A DNA stretch of 64,000 nucleotides from Enterobacter sp. CC120223-11 (GCF_900215375.1 NZ_OBEF01000001.1:186001-250000), one strand, 5' to 3'; counted from the first letter of the stretch, positions 1 to 10,700 are shown. Notes: generated by a model from the letters alone, not told the origin. Numbers and translations: made by a program.

Positions 1-1139
1 CCGCCTGGTCCCTCGTTGCCGCTTATAAGTTCCGCTTTGTTCTGTTCCGCTTCGTGGAGGAAGGCCGCCACTTTGTCACAGTGCGCGCGTGAAGCCAGAG
101 GGTTAATCTGCGCACTTTCAGACATGCCCGGCCCGACGCTCAGCGATTTCACCGCTTGCTCAAAGCCTGTCACCAGCGTGTCGAACAGCGGCGCTTCAAT
201 ATAGATGCGCGAACTCGCCGCACAAACCTGCCCCTGGTTGAGGAAGCTGCCCATCATCAGGCCCTCAATCACCCACTGCGGATCGGCATCTTTCAGCACA
301 ATCGCCGGGTTCTTACCGCCCAGCTCCAGCGTCACGCGGGTCAGTCTGTCGGCTGCGGTGCGGGCAATCTGTTTGCCCGTCTGCGTGGAACCGGTAAAGC
401 TCACTTTGGCAACGTGTGGATGCGAAGTCAGTGCAGAACCGCATTCCGCGCCGCTTCCGGTCACCACGTTGAAAACGCCTTCCGGCACGCCCGCTTCGCT
501 CGCCAGTTCAGCCACGCGCAGCAGAGTAAGTGGCGTTGTTTCCGAAGGTTTGATCACTATCGAGCAGCCCGCCGCAAGCGCAGGCATCACTTTCCACATG
601 CCAATCATCAGCGGGAAGTTCCACGGCACAATGCCCGCAACCACGCCCACCGGCTCCTTGCGCGTCCACGCCTGGTAGCGTGCGCCAGCAGGCAGCGGAA
701 TAGAAACATCCAGCGTTTGCCCGGTGATTTTTGTCGCCAGCCCGGCAGTGTAGCGCATCCAGTTGAGCGTGCAGGCCACTTCAAACGCGCGGGAGATGTT
801 GATCGACTTGCCCTGCTCCAGCGTTTCCAGCTGGGCCAGTTCTTCGGCATGTTTTTCCACTAAATCGGCAAAGCGCAGCAGGATGCGCTCGCGTTCGGCA
901 GGCATACGGCCCGCCCAGCGGCGATCGACGAATGCGCGCCAGGCAGACATCACCGCCGCGTCCACGTCTGCGCTGTTGGCATCAGCCGTGGTGGCAATCG
1001 CGTTGCCCGTCGCAGGGTCCCAGACGGTCAGGCGCTTATCGCTGCGCGAAGCCTGCTGCGCGCCGTCGATATAGTTCCCGTGCTGGCGCGCCAGGAAGTG
1101 TTGCACGCTCTCAAGCAGTGCGACCTGTGAATCAGACAT
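1..1139 (-). CDS. feaB: phenylacetaldehyde dehydrogenase, 3' part cut off by window edge
   Basis: NAD-dependent aldehyde dehydrogenase that oxidises phenylacetaldehyde, made from phenylethylamine by amine oxidase, to phenylacetate. The gene runs off the left edge; 379 codons of a roughly 500-codon family are present. The family motif ELGGKNP is visible with its Glu at about residue 272 (bases 324-326), and the catalytic-Cys motif [12 protein letters not shown] has its Cys at about residue 306 (bases 222-224). The ATG at 1139 follows AAGGAG. It lies divergent from feaR, as in E. coli, and two FeaR-type sites lie upstream (1200-1236). The general ALDH assignment is certain; the substrate rests mainly on the feaR neighbour. 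Confidence 0.9.
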   Translation of the reverse strand, partial: MSDSQVALLESVQHFLARQHGNYIDGAQQASRSDKRLTVWDPATGNAIATTADANSADVDAAVMSAWRAFVDRRWAGRMPAERERILLRFADLVEKHAEELAQLETLEQGKSINISRAFEVACTLNWMRYTAGLATKITGQTLDVSIPLPAGARYQAWTRKEPVGVVAGIVPWNFPLMIGMWKVMPALAAGCSIVIKPSETTPLTLLRVAELASEAGVPEGVFNVVTGSGAECGSALTSHPHVAKVSFTGSTQTGKQIARTAADRLTRVTLELGGKNPAIVLKDADPQWVIEGLMMGSFLNQGQVCAASSRIYIEAPLFDTLVTGFEQAVKSLSVGPGMSESAQINPLASRAHCDKVAAFLHEAEQNKAELISGNEGPG

Positions 1140-1199
1140 ATCAGCTCCTTATTACCCTTCACGGTTTTCTCCAGTGTAGAAGCCCCGGGCCGGATCCGT

Positions 1200-1236
1200 T
1201 TTTGTCTCTCTGTCATTCGCTTTGTCGCCTGTGACA
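1200..1236 (-). promoter_or_regulatory. two direct FeaR-type binding sites upstream of feaB
   Basis: On the minus strand, reading toward feaB, two 16-base matches to the pattern TGNCA-N8-AAA occur: TGTCA-N8-AAA at 1236-1221 and TGACA-N8-AAA at 1215-1200. They are direct repeats offset by 21 bases (two helical turns), 61-97 bases before the feaB start codon. The pattern is the published E. coli FeaR consensus as I recall it. The sites would let FeaR activate feaB. Confidence 0.65.
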
Positions 1237-1370
1237 GCCCTCGCAAAGAGTGACAATAGTCATTCACGCGTCTGTCGTGGGTGATAGTTCTTTCGTATAG
1301 TCATCAGGACACCCTTGTTTACGCAACATAAATGCAACAATGTGTCAGCACTTCAACGACTGAGGCAGAT

Positions 1371-2279
1371 ATGGCGCAGATAACCGGCAACGAGCAGTTT
1401 CAGCAATGGCTAGCCCAGATTAATCAGGAATGTGGCAATTTTGCCGCCCGTCCTCTGGACGGTGAATTTTCTGGTCATCTCGAAACCGGCTACACCCGCG
1501 CCCTCAAGCTCAGCACCGTCACCACCGCTAACGTGAATCTTTATCGCACCCGCAACGAAATTAAGGATCATAACGACAGCTGGTTCTACACCGTCTTTCA
1601 GCTGGAAGGTCAGGCCATTATTGAGCAGCACGACCGTCAAACGGTGATCCAGCCGGGGGATATTACGCTGGTGGATGCCTCGCGCCCTTGTTCGATTGTC
1701 TGGCAGCAACCCTCCCGGCAAATTTCACTGTTGCTGCCGCGAAGTTTACTGGAGCAGCAGCTGAGGGTTGGCGAGTCGCACTGCGTGCAGCGGCTCGGTA
1801 AGAACCTGCCAATGGTACAGATGAGCCACCGTTTATTGCAGGAAAGCATGAGCAATCACGATCTTTCCGGCACGGAAAGCGAGGCGGCGCTGGAAGCCAT
1901 TGTTTGTCTGCTGCGCCCGGTGTTGCAGCAGCAGGACGCCCAGCCGTCGCGCCGCGACAGACAGTTTGAGAAAGTGGTTCAGATGATCGACGACCATATT
2001 CAGGCGGAAAACCTGCGTCCGGAATGGCTGGCGAATGAAACCGGCATGTCGGTGAGAAGCCTTTACCGGATGTTTGCCGATAAAGGCCTGGTGGTGGCGC
2101 AGTACATCAAAAACCGGCGACTCGATCTCTGCGCCAGAGCGCTGCGCAGCGCTTCAGAAGATGAAAAACTGGCCGGGATTGGCTTCAGCTGGGGCTTTAC
2201 CGATCACAGCCATTTTTCGACCGCCTTTCGCCAGCGCTTTGGCGTATCGCCGGGGGAATACCGCAAGCGTCATCGCTGA
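1371..2279 (+). CDS. feaR: AraC-family activator of aromatic amine degradation genes
   Basis: 302-residue AraC/XylS-type regulator closely matching E. coli FeaR, which activates feaB and tynA in response to the aromatic aldehyde made from phenylethylamine or tyramine. The N-terminal part (FYTVFQL, DITLVDASRPCS) is the effector-binding region. The C-terminal ~100 residues hold two helix-turn-helix units (RPEWLANETGMSVRSLYRMF and a second ending SPGEYRKRHR). I chose the ATG at 1371 over the upstream in-frame ATG at 1332 because GAGG sits just before it and the homologue starts there. Its stop codon abuts the stop codon of ydbL with no base between. Confidence 0.93.
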   Translation: MAQITGNEQFQQWLAQINQECGNFAARPLDGEFSGHLETGYTRALKLSTVTTANVNLYRTRNEIKDHNDSWFYTVFQLEGQAIIEQHDRQTVIQPGDITLVDASRPCSIVWQQPSRQISLLLPRSLLEQQLRVGESHCVQRLGKNLPMVQMSHRLLQESMSNHDLSGTESEAALEAIVCLLRPVLQQQDAQPSRRDRQFEKVVQMIDDHIQAENLRPEWLANETGMSVRSLYRMFADKGLVVAQYIKNRRLDLCARALRSASEDEKLAGIGFSWGFTDHSHFSTAFRQRFGVSPGEYRKRHR

Positions 2280-2603
2280 TTATTTCTTCAGCCACTTCCC
2301 GTTCAGGCCTTTCACATACTCACCCGGTGCAGCCCGCATCACCAGTTTCTGCCCGGCCATTTTCGCCACTTCATCCACCGGCAGATTATTGCTGTCTGCC
2401 AGCTGCTGGTAGCTTTCACTGCGGGCCTCGTTGATTTGCTTAACCAGCGCCAGAGTCTCTTTGTCCTCTACGCGCGTAGCCAGATAGCCCGACAGGGTTT
2501 CCCCCACGCGCCCCTGGGCACGCGCTTCGTCCAGCGTTAACGCCTGCACTGTCTGGCTGAGTAACCCCAGGCTCAATGCTGCCATCAGTAAACTTTTTTT
2601 CAT
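2280..2603 (-). CDS. ydbL: YdbL, periplasmic DUF1318 protein of the ydbH operon
   Basis: 107-residue exported protein with a signal peptide (MKKSLLMAALSLGLLSQTVQA) and a short helical mature part containing the DEARAQGRVGETLSGYLA stretch typical of DUF1318. It is the third gene of ydbH-ynbE-ydbL, seven bases after ynbE. In E. coli the operon forms one of three partly redundant systems moving phospholipid between inner and outer membrane; YdbL has been proposed to help the YdbH-YnbE assembly, but its exact job is less clear. Its stop codon touches that of feaR. Confidence 0.9.
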   Translation of the reverse strand: MKKSLLMAALSLGLLSQTVQALTLDEARAQGRVGETLSGYLATRVEDKETLALVKQINEARSESYQQLADSNNLPVDEVAKMAGQKLVMRAAPGEYVKGLNGKWLKK

Positions 2604-2610
2604 AGCGGCC

Positions 2611-2802
2611 TCAGAACAGATCGCTGCGTGATTTCAGCAACTCTTCAACGTCTTTATCCACTTTGATGTGGATCTCATGTTCGATCTTCACGTTCATATT
2701 GATGGTGATAGGCTCTTTCGGGGCGGCGACTTCTATTCGCGGCGTACAACCGCTGAGACTCATCACCATCACTCCGCTCAGCACGGCGGTTATCGCTTTC
2801 AT
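2611..2802 (-). CDS. ynbE: YnbE, small outer-membrane lipoprotein partner of YdbH
   Basis: 63-residue lipoprotein with a clear lipobox (LSGC, Cys at about residue 19), followed by a short segment with alternating hydrophobic residues (ITINMNVKIEHEIHIKV) able to form beta strand. In E. coli, YnbE monomers are thought to stack on the C-terminal end of YdbH and complete the bridge to the outer membrane. The start codon overlaps the ydbH stop by four bases, so translation is probably coupled. Confidence 0.9.
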   Translation of the reverse strand: MKAITAVLSGVMVMSLSGCTPRIEVAAPKEPITINMNVKIEHEIHIKVDKDVEELLKSRSDLF

Positions 2803-5441
2803 TGTTGCTCCTTACAGTCCTTTCCTGCCTGGCAGCCCGAGGCAGGAAGCGTCGCGTTTTGCTCAAGCCATGTCTGAAGATTGTCGCCAAAGCGCAAGCT
2901 GCGCCAGAGTTCGAACACGTTCTCTTCATGGGTATAGTTTAAATTGACCTTGCCGGTTTTGCCGTCGGCCCGGCTGGTGCCGGACACCGTGGATTGCAGC
3001 GTCAGCTTCCCGAGGTTATCGAGATTTATTTTCGTCCACGATCGGGAAATTTCCATGTAGCGCAGCCAGTTAATCGCCGCCCCGGCGGCCATATTGTCTT
3101 TGACCACCGCATCGGCGGTGTCTTTGTCGATCCGCAGCGTCATCGGGCCGGGGTTGGTCAGCCAGCCGTCTTTGATTATCCATTTTTCGTTGTCGAGCCA
3201 CAGCGGCAGCGCGCCGCTGACCGGGCCGGACATGGTGAACTGCTTCGGATTGACGGCACCGATAAGTTCGCTGGTGGAGATATTCTGCACGCGCAGCAGG
3301 GCCGGGTCGTGCTGAGGCATCCGCAGTTGCAGCATCGACAATTTGCCGCCGAGCAGGTCCACGTTGACGTCGCTCAGCAGCAGCGGATCGCTTTCGCTCC
3401 AGGGATAACTGCCCTGTAAATCCGCAGAGAAGTTATGGGCGGTAACCTGATTGACGATTTCGCCAATGCGCAGCGTCACCGGGCCCCGCGTACCAAGTTG
3501 CCAGACACCGCCGCTGAAGCGGAACGGCAATACAAAGTCCACGCCGTTGATCTTGTTGTCCGGCATCCACGCGCTGCCGCCTTTCAGGACACCGTGGCCG
3601 CCCGCTTCAAAGCCCTGTCCGGCGGCTGCGGAAAATGCCACCTGCGCGTACAGCGTTCCCTCGCGGAGGTTCATTTTTAAGTCTGGCGGCACCAGCGGCT
3701 GGAACACAGTTAACGACTGTTTCGGCCACCAGGCCTCGCCGCGCAGGCGTATGCCGTCCCAGCGTCCGTTGATACTCACCGGGCCAATCGCTTCTGCGTG
3801 CAAATCGCCTTTGAACTGGAACCAGGTCGGGTCGCGTCCGTCAAGGCTGAACTTCAGCGTTGAGGGGGGCAGCACGCTGCCGCCGCTAAAATGCGTCTCA
3901 CCGGCATCCAGGGAGAGCGCCCCGGTGAATGAAGGATGCTGCTCATCGCGGATCCAGTGAATGGGTTTGTCGAGCGCCAGACGTGGCTGGCTGACGGTCA
4001 TGGTACCGTACTGAAGTTTATCGAAACCGGTCGACAGGCTGTTAAGCACGATCGAGCTGTCGCGCCACTCGCCATCGCCCTTCACGTCCCACTTCGCCTG
4101 CATCGGTGTGAAGTGCCCGTCGCCCCAGTAACGCCAGCGCCAGCTCCCCTGGTCGGGTAGGAAGTTGTCAGCCTGGCCGTCGAGATGCAGTACGAAATCG
4201 CCCATCTCCTGCTCGTGCGCCCGCAGAATGGCCTGCAAGCGCCCGTCCACGCCCTGACTGCTGACGTGAACCCCCGCCAGCGGCCAGCGAATTTCATCAA
4301 TATTGAGAGAGTCAATCACGCGACCGCGGGAGCGCAGGAGTGCGCCAGGCTCGAAGCTCAGCCGGGGATCGATCAGCGAGCCACTCAGCTGTGCCGGTAA
4401 GATCGCGTAAAGCACCAGATCGTCATATTTGGCTTCGCCCGTGAGCTGAAGCGGCATCGCGCTATTGTCCATGCTGAGCGTGCCAGGGCCGATGGTAAGA
4501 ACGGCGTTACCTTTCCCGGCCGCCCCCTGCGTCAGCACGTTCATCCGCCCGGCGATCTGCATTTTATCGAGGCCCTGCAGCCAGTTATCCACCTTCAGAC
4601 CCACGCGGCCGCTCAGCGGTAAACCGTCCTGCCACGGCCAGTTCCAGCGTCCGTCGCTGATGGTCAGCCGTTCACGGGTCAGCTCCCACGGCAAATCCAG
4701 TAGCGGCTCGTCGTTGCCGCGCGCCATCACCACCAGTTGCCCCTGATTTTCCTGCCATTCCAGATCGGCATCGACCAGCGATCCAGACGCTGGCACCTGA
4801 AACGTGGACTGAACGTGGCCGCTGACCGGCAGGCCGTCCGGCACCAGTGGCATCGTGAACTCACCGACAAGCTTGATCGGCGGCTTACCGTCCTGAACCT
4901 GAGCCTCAAACTGGCTGACGGTGAGCTGCTGGCCCTTCAGGCTTGCCTGTATATGTACCGCCGCGCCGTTGTAGCTGATTGCCTGCTTCGCGGGCGTCAA
5001 TGAAACCGCCAGCTTGCCCTGCCATTTATCCCAGGGTGAAAGGCGCAGCTCGTCGATGGTCAGCCAGCTGTTGGGCAGCATCGACTGCCATTCGGCCAGG
5101 CTTCGCGGTGCGCCAGGTGCGGGCGCGCTTTCGGGAATTTTGCTCAGGCAGTCTGAGTTGATATTGAGCGTGCCGACGTGCAGTCGCCAGCGGCTGGGGT
5201 GGGAAAGTTCGGCATTGGTGATCTGAGCCAGCTGGCAGTCGCCGACCAGGTAGCGCAGTTCGGGCAAACGCACTGAGTTTCGCGTGAAACGAGGGCTGTG
5301 ATCGATGGCGATTCGCGTGCCCGCCGGAAGCCAGATCCCCGCCAGCGTGGGCACCCAGTGCGTCAGGGTCAGCAGCAGCGTAAGCGGCAGGAGGATCAGC
5401 AGCAGCAGTAGCGCAATCGTGGCTTTCCAGGTACCCTTCAT
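2799..5441 (-). CDS. ydbH: YdbH, AsmA-like intermembrane lipid-transport protein
   Basis: 880-residue protein with one N-terminal membrane anchor (hydrophobic about residues 7-30) and a very long periplasmic part of beta-rich repeats, the AsmA/TamB/YhdP type of lipid bridge. In E. coli, YdbH, TamB and YhdP together are essential for phospholipid traffic to the outer membrane. It is the first gene of ydbH-ynbE-ydbL. It ends in a hydrophilic tail with two Cys (GCQAGKDCKEQQ). It diverges from ldhA across a 256-base gap. Confidence 0.92.
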   Translation of the reverse strand: MKGTWKATIALLLLLILLPLTLLLTLTHWVPTLAGIWLPAGTRIAIDHSPRFTRNSVRLPELRYLVGDCQLAQITNAELSHPSRWRLHVGTLNINSDCLSKIPESAPAPGAPRSLAEWQSMLPNSWLTIDELRLSPWDKWQGKLAVSLTPAKQAISYNGAAVHIQASLKGQQLTVSQFEAQVQDGKPPIKLVGEFTMPLVPDGLPVSGHVQSTFQVPASGSLVDADLEWQENQGQLVVMARGNDEPLLDLPWELTRERLTISDGRWNWPWQDGLPLSGRVGLKVDNWLQGLDKMQIAGRMNVLTQGAAGKGNAVLTIGPGTLSMDNSAMPLQLTGEAKYDDLVLYAILPAQLSGSLIDPRLSFEPGALLRSRGRVIDSLNIDEIRWPLAGVHVSSQGVDGRLQAILRAHEQEMGDFVLHLDGQADNFLPDQGSWRWRYWGDGHFTPMQAKWDVKGDGEWRDSSIVLNSLSTGFDKLQYGTMTVSQPRLALDKPIHWIRDEQHPSFTGALSLDAGETHFSGGSVLPPSTLKFSLDGRDPTWFQFKGDLHAEAIGPVSINGRWDGIRLRGEAWWPKQSLTVFQPLVPPDLKMNLREGTLYAQVAFSAAAGQGFEAGGHGVLKGGSAWMPDNKINGVDFVLPFRFSGGVWQLGTRGPVTLRIGEIVNQVTAHNFSADLQGSYPWSESDPLLLSDVNVDLLGGKLSMLQLRMPQHDPALLRVQNISTSELIGAVNPKQFTMSGPVSGALPLWLDNEKWIIKDGWLTNPGPMTLRIDKDTADAVVKDNMAAGAAINWLRYMEISRSWTKINLDNLGKLTLQSTVSGTSRADGKTGKVNLNYTHEENVFELWRSLRFGDNLQTWLEQNATLPASGCQAGKDCKEQQ

Positions 5442-5697
5442 GGGCGATTAACATCCTGATTTGTTGTAAGTAAAAGCCAAAGTGGCCCGTATTGTGGCAT
5501 GTTTAACCCTGCCGTTAAAGTCACCGTCAGGTTTAAGCATAGATGCAGGAAATTGCCTCTTCCTGAGGATCCATCAAACATCTGCATTTTATGCTCTACA
5601 CTCTCTGTTATAACCTGTTCATTAAACAAAATTTTAAAATTTGTATGATTATTTTAAATATGCTACCGTGACGTTAATATCACTGGAGAAAAGTCTT

Positions 5698-6687
5698 ATG
5701 AAAATCGCAGTTTACAGCACAAAGCAATACGATAAAAAGTATCTGCAAGATGTTAATGATGCGTTTGGCTTTGAACTTGAATTTTTTGACTTCCTTTTAA
5801 GCGAAAAGACGGCCAAAACCGCCCACGGCTGTGACGCGGTCTGTATCTTCGTCAACGACGATGGCAGCCGCCCGGTGCTGGAAGAGCTGAAAAAACATGG
5901 CGTTAAATATATTGCCCTGCGCTGTGCCGGGTTTAACAACGTCGACCTCGATGCGGCCAAAGAGCTGGGCCTGCGTGTAGTCCGCGTTCCAGCTTACTCG
6001 CCAGAGGCGGTGGCCGAACATGCGATTGGTCTGATGATGTCGCTGAACCGTCGTATTCATCGTGCTTATCAGCGCACCCGTGATGCCAACTTCTCGCTGG
6101 AAGGTCTGTGCGGCTTCACTATGCACGGCAAAACCGCAGGCGTGGTGGGTACCGGGAAAATCGGTATTGCTACTCTGAGGATCCTGAAAGGCTTCGGCAT
6201 GAAGCTGCTGGCCTTCGATCCCTATCCAAGCGCCGCAGCGCTGGAGCTGGGCGTGGAGTATGTCGACCTGCCAACGCTGTTCTCGCAGTCGGACGTTATC
6301 TCCCTGCACTGCCCGCTGACGCCGGAAAACTACCACCTGCTGAACCACGCCGCGTTCGCTCAGATGAAGGATGGCGTGATGGTGATCAACACCAGCCGCG
6401 GCGGCCTGATTGATTCCCAGGCGGCGATTGAGGCGTTGAAAACTCAGAAGATTGGTGCGCTGGGCATGGACGTGTATGAAAACGAACGCGATCTTTTCTT
6501 CGAAGACAAGTCCAACGACGTGATTCAGGATGACGTGTTCCGCCGTCTTTCGGCCTGTCACAACGTGCTGTTCACCGGCCATCAGGCGTTCCTCACCGCC
6601 GAAGCACTGACCAGCATTTCCGAAACCACCCTGGAAAACCTGCGTCAGATCGACAGCGGCGAAACCAGCCCGAACGCCCTGGTTTAA
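5698..6687 (+). CDS. ldhA: D-lactate dehydrogenase, fermentative
   Basis: 329-residue NADH-dependent D-lactate dehydrogenase that reduces pyruvate to D-lactate in mixed-acid fermentation. The nucleotide-binding loop reads VVGTGKIGIATLRIL, and the catalytic residues of the D-2-hydroxyacid dehydrogenase family are in INTSRGG (Arg), a downstream Glu, and TGHQAFLT (His). The ATG at 5698 is preceded by GGAGAA and matches the family start; an upstream in-frame start at 5641 would add 19 unmatched residues. A terminator hairpin follows. Confidence 0.97.
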   Translation: MKIAVYSTKQYDKKYLQDVNDAFGFELEFFDFLLSEKTAKTAHGCDAVCIFVNDDGSRPVLEELKKHGVKYIALRCAGFNNVDLDAAKELGLRVVRVPAYSPEAVAEHAIGLMMSLNRRIHRAYQRTRDANFSLEGLCGFTMHGKTAGVVGTGKIGIATLRILKGFGMKLLAFDPYPSAAALELGVEYVDLPTLFSQSDVISLHCPLTPENYHLLNHAAFAQMKDGVMVINTSRGGLIDSQAAIEALKTQKIGALGMDVYENERDLFFEDKSNDVIQDDVFRRLSACHNVLFTGHQAFLTAEALTSISETTLENLRQIDSGETSPNALV

Positions 6688-6695
6688 CCTTTTCT

Positions 6696-6720
6696 GCTCC
6701 CCGTTCGCGGGGAGCACTTT
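6696..6720 (+). terminator. ldhA terminator
   Basis: Perfect 8-bp stem GCTCCCCG / CGGGGAGC with a TTCG tetraloop, nine bases after the ldhA stop, followed by a short T-run (ACTTT). Confidence 0.8.
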
Positions 6721-6794
6721 CGGACAATCCCCACTCTTCAACCCCGCACTACAGTGTCATGCTGTGTCGGTACTCTTTTTTTGGTGAATAATTG

Positions 6795-7223
6795 ATGAGC
6801 AGTATGAAACTGACTGTCGCCCTGCTGGCAGGCGCGATGATGCTGGCAGGTTGCGTCTCCACAAGCAAAGTGACCACTCAGCCGGAACAGCTGGAGCACC
6901 ACCGCTTTGTGCTGGAAAGCGTGAACGGTAAGAATATCAGTACTGAAAAACCGCTGGAGCTGAGCTTCGGCGAGAAAATGCACGTGTCGGGGAATATGTG
7001 CAACCGCTTTACCGGCGAAGGCAAGCTGTCTGACGGTGAGCTGAAGGTGAAAAACCTGGCCATGACGCGGATGCTCTGTACCGATGCACAGCTGAATCAG
7101 CTAGACGCGCTGGTCGGCGCAATGTTGCACGACGGCGTTCAGGTCGATTTGACGGCAAACCAGTTAACCCTCGCGACTGCGCATGATTCGCTGGTGTACA
7201 GGCTCGCCGATTTGATGAATTAA
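6795..7223 (+). CDS. hslJ: HslJ, META-domain lipoprotein
   Basis: 142-residue envelope lipoprotein: signal sequence with lipobox (MLAGC) and a META domain (HHRFVLESVNGK, CNRFTGEGKL, LAMTRMLC). E. coli HslJ is heat-inducible and linked to novobiocin resistance. I set the start at the ATG at 6795, seven bases after GGTGA; ATG 6804 is an alternative. The stop codon touches the ydbJ stop on the other strand. Confidence 0.9.
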   Translation: MSSMKLTVALLAGAMMLAGCVSTSKVTTQPEQLEHHRFVLESVNGKNISTEKPLELSFGEKMHVSGNMCNRFTGEGKLSDGELKVKNLAMTRMLCTDAQLNQLDALVGAMLHDGVQVDLTANQLTLATAHDSLVYRLADLMN

Positions 7224-7490
7224 CTAGTAGTTTCCGCAACTCCCGGTGGCCAGAGATTGCTCACTGCATCGCTTGCCATTGGGTAATGCGCACATGCCGA
7301 TGGCCGAGCCATCAAGCTGACGCGCAACGGATAATGCCCCACCGACCATGGCGCAGTTTGCCTGCCCTGAATCGGACATCGCCGCCCGCATCCCAGGCGT
7401 AACATGCGCCGCGGTGGCCTGCTGTACTGGTTCACTGCTGCATGCCGATAATAACAGCACCGCGCACCCTACCCAAAAAGCTGCTCGCAT
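7224..7490 (-). CDS. ydbJ: YdbJ, DUF333 lipoprotein
   Basis: 88-residue lipoprotein (lipobox LSAC) with a DUF333 domain: ANCAMVGGALSVARQLDGSAIGMC then RCSEQSL and GSC, where spaced Cys suggest disulfides. Function unknown. I placed the start at 7490, after GGGGAAAAGAG, because the longer frame (from 7544) puts 18 unmatched residues before the signal peptide. It is tail-to-tail with hslJ, as in E. coli. Confidence 0.85.
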   Translation of the reverse strand: MRAAFWVGCAVLLLSACSSEPVQQATAAHVTPGMRAAMSDSGQANCAMVGGALSVARQLDGSAIGMCALPNGKRCSEQSLATGSCGNY

Positions 7491-7762
7491 TCTCTTTTCC
7501 CCTGTCAAATACGTTTCGCAAAACCTGTTCATAATAGGCAGCAAGCGGCGTGCCGTCGAGAGACGAGGCGCGCATTTCGTGTTTCAGAAACAAATTCTCG
7601 CAATTTAATGCCGCAATCATTGATCTGCTCATTGTTCAAATAAATACCAAGGACACAAAAGCAAAAATGGCCCTCATAACGCTTTGCTAAAATAGACTCA
7701 TAATTACATGACCTGTTGAGGTAACGCGGGTCTTTTTTCTTGCGCAATGTAAGGGTGTCACA

Positions 7763-10700
7763 ATGATTACAACTGACGGTAATGGCGCTTGCGCGTCGGT
7801 GGCGTTTCGCACCAGTGAAGTTATTGCCATCTACCCGATTACGCCAAGCTCAACCATGGCGGAACAGGCCGATGCCTGGGCAGGTAATGGGTTGAAAAAC
7901 ATCTGGGGTGATGTTCCCCGGGTCGTAGAAATGCAGTCTGAAGCAGGCGCGATCGCCGCCGTTCACGGTGCGTTGCAGACAGGCGCCCTCTCCACTTCCT
8001 TTACGTCATCGCAGGGCCTGCTGCTGATGATCCCGACGCTGTACAAACTGGCCGGTCAACTGACGCCATTTGTGCTGCACGTCGCTGCGCGTACTGTTGC
8101 GACGCACGCGCTTTCTATATTTGGCGACCACTCCGACGTGATGGCCATCCGCCAGACAGGTTGCGCGATGCTCAGCGCGGCTAACGTGCAGGAAGCGCAG
8201 GATTTTGCGCTGATCTCCACGATTTCTACACTGAAAAGCCGCGTGCCGTTCATACATTTCTTTGATGGTTTCCGCACCTCGCACGAAATCAACAAAATCG
8301 TTCCGCTGGCGGATGACACCATCCTCAACCTGATGCCACAGGCAGAAATCAACGCGCACCGCGAGCGCGCGCTTAACCCGGAGCACCCGGTGATTCGCGG
8401 CACCTCCGCCAACCCGGACACCTATTTCCAGTCCCGCGAGGCCACTAACCCGTGGTACAACGCGGTTTACGATCACGTTGAACAGGCGATGAATGACTTT
8501 GCCAGCGCCACGGGCCGCCAGTACAAGCCATTTGAATATTACGGCCATCCGCAGGCCGAACGCGTGATTGTGCTGATGGGCTCTGCCATTGGCACCTGCG
8601 CAGAAGTCGTTGATGAACTGCTGACCCGCGGCGAAAAAGTGGGCGTGCTGAAAGTTCGCCTGTACCGCCCCTTCTCCGCAAAACATCTGCTGGCTGAATT
8701 ACCGGAGAGCGTAAAATCCCTCGCCGTGTTGGATCGCACCAAAGAACCTGGCGCGCACGCCGAACCGCTCTATCTGGATGTGATGACCGCCCTGGCGGAA
8801 GCCTTCAACAACGGTGAGCGCGAAACGCTGCCGCGGGTGATTGGTGGTCGCTATGGCCTTTCCTCGAAAGAGTTTGGCCCTGAATGCGTGCTGGCCATTT
8901 TCAGCGAACTCAGCGCCGCTAAGCCGAAATCACGTTTCACCGTCGGCATTTACGACGACGTCACCAACCTGTCTCTGGTACTGCCGGAAAACACCCTGCC
9001 GTCCACCGCCAAACTGGAAGCGCTGTTTTACGGACTCGGCAGTGACGGCAGCGTCTCGGCCACCAAGAACAATATCAAGATTATTGGTAACTCCACGCCG
9101 TGGTACGCCCAGGGCTATTTCGTCTATGACTCCAAAAAAGCAGGTGGCCTGACGGTTTCACACCTTCGCGTATCGGAACAGCCAGTGCGTTCGGCGTACC
9201 TGGTATCTCAGGCCGATTTTGTTGGCTGCCACCAGTTACAGTTCATCGACAAATATCAGATGGCCGAACGCCTGAAGCCGGGCGGCATTTTCCTGCTCAA
9301 TACGCCGTACAGCGCCGATGAGGTGTGGTCACGCCTGCCGCAGGAAGTACAGGCCGTGCTGAATCAGAAGCAGGCCCGTTTTTATGTGGTGAACGCTGCG
9401 AAAATCGCCCGCGAATGCGGTCTGGCGGCGCGTATCAACACCGTCATGCAAATGGCTTTCTTCCAGCTGACGCAGATTCTGCCAGGCGACAGCGCGCTGA
9501 TTGAACTTCAGGGCGCGATTGCCAAAAGCTACAGCAGCAAAGGCCAGGAGCTGGTTGAGCGCAACTGGCAGGCGCTGGCGATGGCCCGCGAACTGCTAGC
9601 GGAAGTGCCGTTGCAGCCTGTCAATGAAAGCAGCCCGCTGCGCCCGCCTGTCGTTTCAGACGCCGCGCCGGACTTCGTCAAAACCGTCACCGCGGCGATG
9701 CTCGCGGGCCTTGGCGATGCCCTGCCCGTTTCTGCGCTTCCGCCGGACGGCACCTGGCCTGTCGGCACCACCCGCTGGGAGAAACGCAACATCGCCGAAG
9801 AGATCCCTATCTGGAAAGAAGATCTCTGCACCCAGTGTAACCACTGCGTTGCCGCCTGCCCGCACTCGGCCATTCGCGCCAAAGTGGTTTCGCCTGAAGA
9901 GATGGAAAACGCCCCGGCCAGCCTCCACTCGCTGGACGTGAAGTCCCGCGATATGCGCGGGCAGAAATACGTGCTGCAGGTGGCACCAGAAGACTGCACC
10001 GGCTGTAACCTGTGCGTTGAGGTCTGCCCGGCGAAGGACCGCCAGGATCCGGACATCAAGGCCATCAATATGATGTCGCGCCTGGAGCATGTCGAAGAAG
10101 AGAAAGTGAACTACGACTACTTCCTCGCGCTGCCGGAAATCGATCGTACGAAGCTTGAACGTATTGATATTCGCACCTCGCAGCTGATCACGCCGCTGTT
10201 CGAATACTCCGGCGCCTGCTCCGGCTGCGGCGAAACGCCATACATCAAGCTGCTGACCCAGCTGTACGGCGACAGAATGATGATCGCCAATGCCACCGGC
10301 TGTTCCTCTATTTACGGCGGCAACCTGCCCTCCACGCCTTACACCACCGACATTAACGGTCGCGGTCCGGCCTGGGCAAACTCGCTGTTCGAGGATAACG
10401 CCGAATTTGGTCTGGGCTTCCGCTTATCCGTCGATCAGCACCGAAGCCGCGTGATGCGTCTGCTGGAAACCTTCGCCGACAAGCTGCCTGCGGAACTGAA
10501 CGAAGCGCTGCATGCTGAAGCCACGCCGGAAGTGCGTCGCGAACAGGTTGCCGCGTTGCGCCATCATTTGCAGAATGAGGATGGTGCGGCGGAGCTGCTG
10601 ACCGACGCCGACGCGCTGGTGGAGAAATCCATCTGGCTGATTGGCGGCGACGGCTGGGCCTACGATATCGGCTTCGGCGGCCTCGACCACGTGTTGAGCC

